Source: Aphelocoma coerulescens
Taxonomy: Eukaryota; Chordata; Aves; Passeriformes; Corvidae
Assembly (NCBI RefSeq): GCF_041296385.1
Contig: NC_091023.1
Coordinates: 26,103,924-26,167,923, forward strand
Reading direction: 5' to 3'
Length of the DNA stretch: 64,000 nucleotides
Of this stretch, positions 1-12,025 are shown piece by piece. Each line of letters opens with the position of its first letter. Positions within the stretch are counted from its first letter, which is position 1. The notes below the pieces were generated by a model that ran no database searches, was not told where the DNA came from, and saw only the letters and a program-made list of their open reading frames with translations. The position numbers and the translations under genes are program-made.

Positions 1-3000
1 TTCACGTGAAGGAAATTAAGATGTTGTTTAGCCAAACCGTCTCACTGCACATTTTAATTCTCTAGATTTATGATAGAGCAGCTGCAGCTGAATCCTATTT
101 GAAAAGCTTTTGGGACTTTTTCCTATAAGTGTGAAATGATATAAAACCTTGGAAGGGGAGAAAGATTTTATCTAAAGCAGTAACAGTAAAATCTGTTTAT
201 GTTCAGGCTGTTTGTAATACAAGACTGATGCATTCTTTCATCAGGGAACTTGCACCTATAAATAATTTTAAGCCCAGTTGCAATATGGATTGGGGTCTCC
301 CTAAAAAGTCCCCACAGTGCTGTCGTTCACCAGAAATGACTTCTGAATATTTTAGAATGGAGGGAAAAATGGGACACCACTTAGCCAACAGGCCAAGCAG
401 GTCTGAGTGGGTGGGAACACAGATTGCTCACGTGTACAAAAGCAGTCACAGTCTGATCAAACCAGTCAGTGCTGAATTCTGCCCTCAAAGGAAAAGGAAA
501 AGAAGGAAATTCCCTGTAGAATGATTCCAGGAATGACAGTGCAGGAGGATTTGCTCTAGAGGAGAGTTTGGGTTTGTGTAGTCTTCCCTTGCCTAGGGAA
601 GTATCCTGGTGGCATCCAGAGTAACTCAGGTTACTAACTCGGAGACCTGATAAGGCATTACTTTATTATCCTCCTGTAGCAGCTGCAAAATCCATATGAT
701 GTTGTCCTCTTAGGTGGCAGCAGACAATTCATCACTGAGTAGGATCTCAGTTTGAATTTTTCTTCTAGGCTGTACTCCTCTGCTTGTCACTGTGGGGACT
801 GAAACCACAGGGATTGAAATGGTGTCACTGATCTTTATCATCACCATACAGGGATAATCTGTCCAAGCCGAGTGTAAAAATGTACTTTTCCTTTCCTCTT
901 TCTTTGTACCCTACAGTGGAGTTAGGGAAAGAAAAGGAAAAAGACTGTGTACAAATTAAGTGTAAAGATAGTATGAAAGTAAAACAATTTTCCATGGCTT
1001 CTTCAATGTGATTTTACAGAAAATGCAGGAATATTTTCCCAGTGGATTTGCATCTGAGGTATTTCTTCTTTCTACATAATGAAATGTTAAAAAGCCCCAG
1101 AAGCTTTAAATAATAAAAGAGGAAGACATTCCTACTGGGGCTGAGCAGAGCAGTCCCAATTTAACTAATGTAACTGTACATTCACTCTGGACCTTTGTCA
1201 ACACACATTAAAAATACCTCATCAGTTTAACCCATTTCCTTCTCTAGGAGAATCCTGGGAGATCATTGCTGCTGAGTGAATGAGGAGCCACAGCCAGGCT
1301 GGGAAAGGAACCTCTGAATGTTTAATTTCCCTGTTGCATAATGCCCTGTGTGACTCGGGCTGTCTCAGCACACCTCTGACCAAGCAGTGGCACCCTGGCA
1401 GTGAAATGGGGGTGGTTTGGGTGCTCCTGTGGGGGTGTGGGGTCAGACTGAGCCCTGCAGGTGCTGCTGCCTGTACCTGGAATGCACCTGGGCTTGCCTT
1501 CTTCTGCTTCTGTTTAGGCATCTGAACTACTTCCGACACTGGGAGCAGCGTTCCAGCCCTTTGGTAAGGGCACTGTGGATGTGTCAGATCGTTCCTAATC
1601 CTCTGCTAGTTACAGACTGAGCTTCTGGAGGAGCTGGACTTCAGCTCCTCTGTGTTGCAGAGGGAAAACTCTTAGGAACTGCTGAAAACAAAATGAGGCA
1701 TAGACCATCGTTTGATTCCTGCCAGAGTCTATTTTAAAATGCTGAAATGAATATTTCATATAGCAGTAAAGCCAAATTCTTTTTATTCCCAAGAACTTAA
1801 AGGGAGTATATACACTTGCATCAACTGGACCTTTAAGGTTTTGGATGTGCTTGGATGTGATTGACTCCTGTAGAAATGGAAGGCTAATGGGAAGAGCTAA
1901 TTGTGATAGAGAGCTCTGTAAAAACTCTCAGAAAATTCCGTTAATGCATTGAAGTCCTGGAGATCTGAGTAGCATCTGGCTTCCTAAATCCTATAGAATA
2001 ATGACTTGGATTTTCCAGAGCGGGACTTGAGGTCATATTCCATTGACTGATTTTTGGACTTTATTAAAAACTCAGTGTTTAGATCACACTTGATAATCGA
2101 GTTTTGTAAAACTTTGTGAATATTTTCTGTTCTTGAGTTCTGCCCCCAGTGGGCTCCAATGAAACCCCCACTGGTTTTTATTCCTGTGGGAGATTTTCCA
2201 CAGGAGTGAGGTGATTTTAGATTGAGTGATTGACTGAATATAGTCATCAGCTTTGGCTCTAAAGCTCAGAGTGAATGGGATGAGATTCATCTTTGCATCC
2301 CCAAGACCCCCTCTGAAGTGTTTCCCAGCCTAATGCCGGAACACTCCCCTTGCTCCTGCGTCTGCCAGAGCCTTGCCCAGCTCAGAGCTGTTGTGGAGAG
2401 GAGCTCAGGGCACTCCAAGGACAATAAATGCCATACAAGTTACTGTCCTAGCCTTACAGAATTTCAGACAGGACTTTTGGTCCTCTGCTATCACCAAGAG
2501 AATTAATCTTCATTTGCGTAATGCATCCAACTTCCACCATATGGAATTGTGGCTGATGAAGCTGATGCATTTGAGGTACCCCTGAACAAAGGAAAAATAA
2601 AAATTAAGTATATTTTTTTACCCTGCAGTAAGAGACTGTATTTACACTAGTTTCTCTCACTGCAATGGGATATTTTATGAGAATAACTTGGTTTAATGGG
2701 CCTTAGTTATCTCATATAGTCATTTCTATGAAGAATGGATTTTGATTAAATAGTATTTTCATGTTTACAAATCAGGCATTGTAGCAGTGGGCATGTAATG
2801 CCTCACTGTCCCATCTGCTTTTCAATAATCAAAATTCTTAATTTAGAATTGTTTGCATTGGGCTAAAATTAAGTTTGATTCCTCTAGTGCCTTTATTTTA
2901 CACTTAGCAAGGTCCAGTAACATGAATGGATTTTCTTGATTCGTGATTAATTTTGGAATGTCAGATGTAAACAAGTGAAGGCAGAAATCCTAGGAGGGGT

Positions 3001-6000
3001 GAGGCTGGAACACCAGGAAAAGGGGTGGTGTTTGTGGAAGCCCCCAAAGCAGCAGCTGATGGAAAGGCTGTGATTAAGGCGAGGCACTGCTATTGTGCCA
3101 TGACTGACAGCCCCAGCCTGCACAAGGTACGTAGGAAGGGTTTATTCACAAACTCTGCACGAGATGAAGGAGAAGCCTGCTCCTTGTGCCAGGAGCTCAC
3201 CCGGGTGTTGCCAGGGTGTTCTTTAGGGGCTCAGCGTGTCGCAGTGTGGGGGGACTGCTGGAGGTGCCAGGGTGAGCGCTCTGGCAGGACACCCTCTGGA
3301 AACCCCAGCAGCCTTCGCCTGGCACAAGGAAAACACCTTGGCATGGTAAAGAGAGGAAATTACTTGGGATACCTGGAATAGTTCTGTGGGGGGAGGTGCA
3401 GGTGCTTCCCACGAGAAGCCAGCTGAGCCTGTAGCTCTTCCCAGGAGACAGCTCAAGTCTTCTCACAGGATGTGCAAGCTGCCCCACACTAAGCCCATGG
3501 ATCCTTGGGATGGAGGCTCTTGATGAGGAGTGCTAAGGGAGAAGTTTTATTGGTTTTCCTTGTCCTGTGCATCTGTATTTGATCCAGGTACCTGTGCTGG
3601 GCTTTGGGAAACATGCGTGTCCCTGAGCTGGTAACAGTGGTGACAGCAGTGACAGCAGTCTGCTGGTGACAGATGGAAGTTGTGTGGCCTCTCTGCACTC
3701 CTGTACCCACTTTCTGAAGGGAGATTGGGATGGAACCACTAAACCAATCCTGCACACAACAGTGCACTTCCAAATCAGAGATGTGTTCCCACAACTGGGA
3801 AGGCGAAGCCTGTTCCTTCTGAATGCTCACCAGCAAGAGTTTTACAGTCAGAAGTGACACTCGAGGCTGCTCCTTACTGGTACTCCCAGCCCTGCCAGGT
3901 TTGGTGAGCTCAGCAACCATCACAGAGGGCTTGGGGTGCCAGAACTGCCCTGCCAAGCAGTGCAGGACAGGGATGAACCACTGCCTGCACCCGCCTGCAT
4001 CTCAGACTTTGCTTCAGTCTTACATTGGAAGGGTTCCCTGAGCCAGTGGTGGGTTCTGTGCAGGCCTTGCTCTTGCATTGTCATGGTTTTCAGCTGCTTT
4101 ATGGAGAGGAGAGGCTGCTTTTCACATACTTCATCCTGACGTTCCTTTCTCCTGATGGGTGTCTTTGCTGGTCTCTGTTCTTGTAGGGCACTCCCAAACA
4201 GACAGTTTGGCAGAGAGGAGCAAATCATCCATCATTGAAGTACAATAACCACTGTTTCCACAGTGATTTGTGAACTGTTTTACAGGTGTCCCCTGAGGAG
4301 AGGCCTTCTGTCAGAGGAACATCCAAACACACAGGCAGGTCCAAGGGAAGGAGTCAATGAGGAGAGCAAAAGGGAAATTCCAGGGCAAGGTAAAAGATGT
4401 GAGTAAAGCTACAGTGCTATAACTCCACCTGTGTGGATGTAATTCCCCCAGGGTGCACATTTGCTTAGGGAGGTGCTGCACTCTCACTGAAAATAATTAT
4501 CAAAGGTTGGGGAGAGTTTTAATTTCATTAAATTAAATTAAATTACATTACATTTAAAGAATTAGAAGCAGTGTGATTTCTGTGAATTTTAGGGAAAGTT
4601 ATGATACAGTTGTGGGATTGACTCCTGAATTTGATGGATTGTCACACAAGCATCAAATCAAGCTGAAAGAAATTGAAGCTGTAGCTGTCATATGGAGTAT
4701 GACAGCTGTAACTGCAGAGACGGATGATCCAAATGGCTTGCCTTCAAACCCCTTCATTTTCCTGCTCACTTGAATCTGTTTGGACAATCTCAGGTCATCT
4801 GCTCTGTTACCTGCCACAATTACCTGTCATGGAGAATCTAGAGTCGATTTTACAGAGGGAGCAGCATTCCCAAAATATCTTAGTGTTGTTCCAGTGTATG
4901 TGGAAGAATCCCCGGAAAAAAAAGATCTTTTGTTCTCTAGGCATTTCTTTTTGAAAAGTTTGAGCTTCCTCCTTACAGGGTTTAAATGATGTCTGTTTAT
5001 GCAGCATTTGTATCAGAACATCCCCAGATAGGATTGATACAAATGCCTTTTTGTGCTGTTGTTTAGTCCCTTTCCTTTGAATGCTGTATCCCTGGATCCC
5101 TAACATTCCATGTCTATGGGCCAGTGTGCAGCCAGGCTCACTGTGGAGGGGAGCATGCAGAATGTATCTGACATCCCTGGGAGGTTAGGATTGAAGGGAT
5201 GCAGCCTCTGTCACTGAGCACACACTTGAAACATTTCAGTGGAGTATTGAGATGTCTTGGAACAATCTTGGGACACTTTGCTTTCTTCCAGTATCATTCC
5301 ATTCTTGTGAAGGGGGTGGCTGAAGGGGGCAGGAGGATGAAAGAGCAAGGAGAACTTTTGCAGGAACAATATTCATACATTTAGTGGCAGAAGAGATTGT
5401 AACAGAATGTTCAAAGGCACATTTCTGCCTGATTTTCATGTTATTAGAGGAGCTAAAATAATTATTCTAGTTTCATTTCTAATAATGGTTATAAGGAATG
5501 GACCAGATTCCTGTTATTGGGGTATTTTTATACCTCCCCAAATGGAGCTCTAAGTGGGTGCAAATTACCTCTGTAATTCACAGGTGTAAGTGTCTGCATC
5601 CCATTATTAGAAATATTTAAAAGAAGGGTTGGTGGAGAAGCACTTGCCTAAGCAGGGCTCACTGCAGATGAATTATTCCCAAACTTTTACTTTTTTCTTC
5701 TCCCTCCTTCTAGAAAACAGTGGAGAGAAGCTGATGCTAAAGAAATGGTGATTTCCCAGCCATGGAGACTTGTGCTTACACCTGAATATCTTTGGTGAGT
5801 GTTTCCCTCCCAATTCAGTCCACATACCTCAGCTGGAACTGTGAGTCTGGGTGGAATCTCTGCTTACAGCCCTTAAGTCCTTATTAGCTTTTACTCAACA
5901 CTTCCTCAAAAAGGTTAAGATCAAAATGAGTTGAAATTGCCTTGTTTAATGTGTGAGTGAAACCTTGGGTAGCCTGTGCTGTGACACCTGGGGTTTGTGA

Positions 6001-9000
6001 GCAGCCAGGAGGGCTGTGCCCATGCTGGGGACCACACTGGCAGCCTTGGAGTGGCATCTCTGCCTGGTCTGCTCAGGGGCAGCCATTCCTGGCACGCTGT
6101 CAGGAGCCGGAACTCAAAGCAGAGTCAGATCATCCTGTTTCCAAATCCACACACATTCTCCTGCTCCAGCTCCCACATGTGTACACATTCTTGAAGGCAT
6201 CTCTGTCTGAAGGAGAATTACTTTGCAGCAGCATGGCTTATTTAATCCAAGGCAGTGCTACACATAAATGGGTCAGATTGCAGCTTGAGTGGCCTTCTCC
6301 TAAGCCTGACCCTTGTGCAGAGCTGTTCCCACAGAGCTGCCGGGTGCAGAGGGACAACGTGGATTATCTCCAACCTTGTCCATGGGAGCCAGAGGGTTTC
6401 CTTTGCAAGGACTGTCTGCACAGGAGGGCAGCCAGAAGGGCACAGTGCAGTGCAGGTTTGTGTGTATTTCTAGGCGGGGTGGACTTGGTGTACTGAGCTG
6501 GAATCCCACCAAAAAGCAGCTCTGAGACATGATCAGTCTGTGGTGTCAGGTAGGGCTGGCTGAGGTCATAGAGCCTCGTGTCTGCCCCATTTGAAGCTGG
6601 TCAGAATCTGAGAACAGAAAATAACACACGATTGTCATCAGCAGTTTTCCACTCTTTGTCAACTGACAGCTCAAAATGAGGAAAGCTGACTAGTACTGCT
6701 CTCATTCTCAGTGGAAAATAACCTCACGTAGCCAAGATGGTCATGGGGAGGGAAAGAAAAGAGATCCCTCACAGTTCTTGTCTTCCCTATCAGCTGTATA
6801 GAAATGCACATCCAGCTGTTCCAAATGGCAATATTCCCACTTAGAAGTGTTAGTCGGCAACGGCAGTGGGGCAGTGCTAAAGAAATGATAGATTATTAAA
6901 TTATAGTAAAAGGATTATAGAGCTTTCTCTTCCTTACAGGCAGGAATGAATCAATGCCTGTAAGTCCTGGTACCCAGGGATGGTAAAGATACAGAACCAC
7001 AGACCTTCATTAATGGTGCTGTACACAGAAGACACCTATTTGAACTTGTAGTATCCCAGCTGGTGTGTCCATAGAATTACAGGGAAGGGACAAACAGAGT
7101 AAATTCTGTTCTATGAAAGATGACCAGAACCTGAGGACAGTTTTCCAGATGAGCTGTGTTGCAGACAGGCTTGAAAGAGTTCTAGAAACATCAGGAAGGT
7201 GAGAAAACCTACTCAAGTGAGTCAGTCCTGTGAGCTTCCACTGAAAACTCATTTCTTTTCACTCTGGAAATTAACTCTGGGATGCTACTTCTGCATCTTA
7301 AGTGTCCAGTGAACCAGGTCCCGAGGTTTTGATTCAGCCCTTGTTCATGTCTGATTCAGTCAGACTCACACAGAATTCTGTGAGGAAAAAATGACTGATA
7401 ATTTGTCATAAAAATTCCTGAGGTGTGCAAGCACCACAGTTAGAGATCTGTTCTGTCTGAGCCAAACTGCACAAGTCCCAATAACTTTTGAGACACTCTG
7501 GAACTGTGTGAAGGGATTTCAGGGAATATTGACCATGTGTCATACATTCCTTTTATTCTTCACACACCATGGCTTGAAACTCAGAGGAAAGACAGGTAGA
7601 ATCTGGCTTTGGAGGGGTCAAAAAGAGAACTAAGTCTTACTTTCTGGCTGGTGCAGCAAATGTCTGTGGAAGAGAGGGATTACAATTATGTCACCTGGCA
7701 ATTAGGGCCTCCTGCAGGTACCCAGAAGGGCTGTGGGAATGAATGCCAGGAGCTGGATGACACTGTCCAGCCAGAGCATTTGACTGGGTTGATTGCCACA
7801 TGGAAATTCTCCTGAGTTGCTTTTTTCCAAGACTGCCCTTCTGGGAAAACTCACTCAAGTGTCTGATCATGCTGACCTAATCTTCTGCAGCCTTCCCACT
7901 GCAGCCCCTCCCGTTGTGACAACAGTGGGAAAGGGGGTTGATACATCGTTTTCTCCTTAAGTGTCACTTCCCTGCTTTTTATCATTTCCCCTTTCTGTGG
8001 GCAATGTAATATTGAGTTGCACTGGACCATGACCTTAGCGAGAAGGAGTTAAATAAGCTGGCTCCTGTTTGGAATGAGGGGTGTGCAGCTTCTCTCCCCC
8101 ACATTCTGCCTGTGCTCTTTATTTCTTATTGCAGGATTTATGTTCAGCAGCATTACTGAGTCTCCTGTGCTGGTTTCAGCTCCAGCTGCTCCCATCTGCA
8201 CAAGGGGATACAATTCTGTGCTGTGCTACTTCTCCTGAAACAGCAAATTTTAGTGTAAATAAATTCCCACGTGAGAAACACACGAGAGAGAAGGACTTGG
8301 AGCAGACAAGTAGGGAGGTCTTAAGTGTTCCCAAAAATTCCTGAAAGTTCTCAGGGACTGCCTTTTTACAGCAAACACTGCTGAAAACTGGGAAATACTT
8401 GACAAGAACAACTCCACAGACCCCCTGGGACTGCCCATGAACCACTACAAAGAATTCAGAGAACTTCACTGGGTGGTGATTACTGCAAATGAGGAGGAAT
8501 TATCTACTACCTCAGAGTTTGGGTGAACTTTAATTACTTAGCACAGAATGCACAGTTTAAAAGAGAAGTTCTATGAGACGCTTCCCATATATACATTAAC
8601 CTTGATCCAATTAGAGCAGCAATATATATTTCATATGTTTGAAATTTAAGTTAGACTTAATTTAATAACACAGCATATAATTTGAGATCAAAGATGCAGT
8701 CTTTGAATCTTTTATCATCCTTTTAAATATCTTTAAGCCCTTGTCAGTGCTTTAGCATTCTTTTAGGACTAGGTTGAAGCACATGCAGAAATTTCCAAGG
8801 TTTTATTAAAAATGATTGCGTGTTTCCATAATTAAGCGTAAAAAAGGTAACACAGCATCCTAGAAGTAGGTGAGAGACTGTAAGATTCCCTGCTAAAAAT
8901 AATAAACACACTGATTCATTAAGGCCGGTGTGAGCTCATCAAGTGGAGATCAGACAAGAAAAATGCTGGCTGAATTCCAGTGGCAGGCACTCCAGCTCTC

Positions 9001-11030
9001 CAGAGGGCAGGGGTTTTTTTAAAAAGAGGGGTTTTTCTTCCTTATGAAGGCCTTTGTCTGTGTTGCTGCTTCTGCTGAGTCCTTTCCATGCAGTATAGAA
9101 TTATGAGGTGCTTTGGAACAAAAAGTACACAGAAAATGTGGAATTTAAAGAAGTCACTTCTACTATCCAGGCTTATTTCAGTTCTTGTTCATACCTGATT
9201 TTGCCACAGAACACCCTCTGCTCTGGGTTTCCAAGGCAAGGGAAGAGCTTCTGGCAGTTGTGCTTTGCTTTAGGAAGACACGAGAGGGCTCAGAGGCATC
9301 TCTGGGACACCTGGATTTGGATGTACATCCATCCCCTGGGCACTTGGATCTGCCATGAGAAGCTGCTTCCCTTTGTCAGAGGCTTTGGGGATGGGGAGGG
9401 AAGAGAGATCCTTCAGGACATTGTTCTCCTGAAACAAAGGGGAGTGCATTTAAAACAAACACTTTTTTATATGGCTAAACTCCCCCAACTGCCTGCAGAA
9501 CTTTCACAATACAGGCATCTCTGACTTGGCTGAGAGGATTTTTTAAGAATCGACTTCACAAATCAGTTTTGTTTTGCTCTTGCTGTGGGGTGAGCAGTAG
9601 GAATACCACAATGGAACAAAAGGAAACACTCCTCCAAACAGCCAAACTCTGCTCTCCAACCCCTGCAAATCCACTCAGGCCAATCCACAAGCAGCAGCAG
9701 AACTGAGATAAAATGTTTTAACTCCAGAGATCCCTGAAGTATTGATCTGTGGGCAGGGTTAGGGAGACAGAAAGTGGTTCACTGATGAAAGCACAGGTCA
9801 GTGCTCCACTTTAGGTACTGCAGTTCAAAGCACACCTGAGTGAGCAGGTTCCCAGCAATGTGTCACCCCATCCCACAGCCACAGGCACAGCGAGCCTGGC
9901 TCTGCTTCAGAAACAAAGCAAGAGAAAACATCATGAGACCCATTACTCAACAGAACCTGCAATCCCAGTAAGTGTGTCACAACTGGTGTGTCATAGTGTC
10001 ACCTCTAATGCACAGGGGATAGGAAGGAATAGCCTTTCCTCTTGATTCCCATGGGTGAGCTGGAGCCTCAGTAAATGATCTCCTTACCTGTGGATGCAGA
10101 AAACAGGTTGAGTGTCACATTTTTACTGATAAAGTAACTGAAAGGGAAGGTATAGGCACTGTATCTTCCAGTTACTCATCCTTGCTATAAGACCATGAAA
10201 AAAAAAAGGACTTTGATTAGGCTCTTCAGCATCTGTGTGTAGTCCTTAATCTTTCCATTCCATTCTTAGGGATTTTCCCTTTACCTAACTTTGTATAATG
10301 AGGCTCTGAGGAATTAGATCATTTGTTCACCCTATACCAATCTTGTATAAGTTTGATTTTTGTTAGTTTGAATATTCAGGTACAGAAGACTTGGGGGTAA
10401 AGTTCAGTGGCCGCCTGAATGTCATCGAGGTAATCAGTGAAGATACTGAGTGTACATGGTTGTGCAAACCCCATGTGGTGGTGGCAAAACACCTCAGGGT
10501 GACCCACAGGAGAACAGCTGGAGCCAGGTGCAGAAATAGGTGTACAAGTTCTTTGCCACTCAATCACATTTGGAGATCACGGAAGAATCTTACAGGGCAA
10601 AGAAACGATACCCTTTAAAGCAGCTTTAGTAAAGCAGCAGCAGCAGCAGCCCTGCTGAATTCAAGTTGTGTGTGTGTTGTGCTGCATGCCCCGTGCCTGT
10701 GAGGGGACCCTGCCTGGTGTCACCGTGGAAAGGCCACTGTCCCCCCTGCAGTGCAGGTGCACAGGGGCCTGACTTTAGGGAGGGTTCCGGGCTACGAGAG
10801 GGAAGGCAGAAATCTGACACAAAAGTGTGAGCTACAGAAAGTGAGCAGAATTAGGAAGGTGTCACTTTAGATGTTTGGCAATAAATAAGTGGCTGATTTC
10901 TTTATGTTTTGCCAGTTTGGTGTCCCCTGGCACCGGGCACAGCACTGCCCTGGGACACTGAGGATACCCACGGTTCACTGCCGGACTAACCTGGCCAGGA
11001 AAGACATGAGGGAGCCAAACCCCCCAGCTT
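1..11030. other. Intergenic region upstream of GPR149, no gene seen
   Basis: I find no coding exon, structural RNA gene or recognisable transposon in this stretch. Open frames are short, or low-complexity when longer (for example at 5,957-6,496), and none resembles a known protein or is bounded by convincing splice sites that join to a neighbour. By synteny with mammals the next gene to the left should be MME, which lies outside the window. An AT-rich tract at about 8,570-8,900 and a short CAG run at about 10,635-10,650 are the only compositional features I noted. Confidence 0.6.
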
Positions 11031-11039
11031 TTACCTGCC

Positions 11040-11330
11040 TAGAGCCTCCTTCGGGTCAGAGACACGACGCTGTCCTTGGCCTGGGTCAGGCGGCCGCTGG
11101 CACCTGCGGCTGGGCCGGGATGTGCCGGTGCGTGCCTGCGGCTCGCGGGGGTGAACGCGGGCCAGCAGCTCCCTCTGCTGCCACGAAACGCTCCCCGTTC
11201 GCAGCCCTGCAGAAACTGCGGCACCTCAGTCCCCAGCTCCCTGCGGCCACTGCCCTGCCCAGTGGCCGGAGCTCCCCCTCCTCACTGTTCCCCGGCACAG
11301 CCTCCAGAGCTGCTGGAGCTGGAGAAGTCA
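11040..11330. promoter_or_regulatory. CpG-rich patch with a CTCF-like motif
   Basis: This stretch is clearly richer in CpG dinucleotides than its AT-rich surroundings. It contains, on the minus strand at 11,162-11,182, a sequence with the core GCAGCAGAGGGAGCTG, close to the vertebrate CTCF consensus. No open frame here looks like a real exon. A distal CpG element or insulator is an inference; chance or a decayed repeat could look the same. Confidence 0.3.
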
Positions 11331-11659
11331 CCTCAGATGGAATTTTAATTGTATTAACATTAGGACAAAAATCTGTAATGCTTTTTGTACTGGTTTCCCC
11401 CAGTTCCCTTGTGGTTTTAGCGCCTCATACTACAGAAGTGACCAGTACAGTTCTGCTCGTTTCTCACTCAATGTGTCGCTTGGCTTGAAATTGCCTGTAA
11501 TTATAATTCCTCGTTTTCCACGGAGCACAAACCTAGTCTGGACCCTTAGGAAAACCACAAAACCTTTGAGGACTTGGTGCTGAAGGCACTGGGCATTCCA
11601 TGTGCCTCCAGCAAAGCAGCCAGAGGCTGCTGGCTTTGTCCTGTGCTTGCCTTTTTCCC

Positions 11660-11915
11660 CTCTTTCAAACTCAAAGAGGGGAAATTTGGGATAGATTTTG
11701 GGAAGGAATTGTTCCCTGGGAGGGTGGTGAGGCCCTGGCACAGGGTGCCCAGAGCAGCTGTGGCTGCCCCTGGATCCCTGGCAGTGCCCAAGGCCAGGCT
11801 GGACACTGGGGCTTGGAGCAGCCTGGGACAGTGGGAGGTGTCCCTGCCCATGGCAGGGGTGGCACTGGGTGATCTCTAAGGTCCTTCCAACCCAAACCAT
11901 GCTGTGATTCTATGA
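11660..11915 (+). mobile_element. CR1 LINE, truncated 3' end
   Basis: This is the familiar 3' end of an avian CR1 retroposon in sense orientation. It includes the GAGGCCCTGGCACAGGGTGCC block, the TGGCTGCCCCTGGATCCCTG block, and the terminal TTCCAACCCAAACCAT followed by GATTCTATGA. It is 5'-truncated, as most CR1 copies are, and has no coding capacity. Confidence 0.9.
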
Positions 11916-11944
11916 CTTTAAAGTCTATAAAGAATCAAGATGTA

Positions 11945-11955
11945 ATTAATAATAA

Positions 11956-12025
<70 letters not shown>
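11945..12025. repeat. (AAT)n microsatellite
   Basis: A nearly pure AAT/TAA trinucleotide run of more than twenty units. It begins about 30 bp after the 3' end of the CR1 copy at 11,660-11,915. The isoleucine run seen when it is translated is an artefact of the repeat. Confidence 0.97.

Noticed and set aside
5957..6496. 179-codon plus-strand open frame in intergenic DNA
   Set aside because: Low-complexity Trp/Cys/Pro/Ser-rich translation with no domain, three overlapping frames of similar length, and no splice or promoter support.
10889..11488. 199-codon plus-strand frame
   Set aside because: It coincides with the CpG-rich patch, where stop codons are rare in all frames (long frames also occur on the other strand). 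No recognisable protein.
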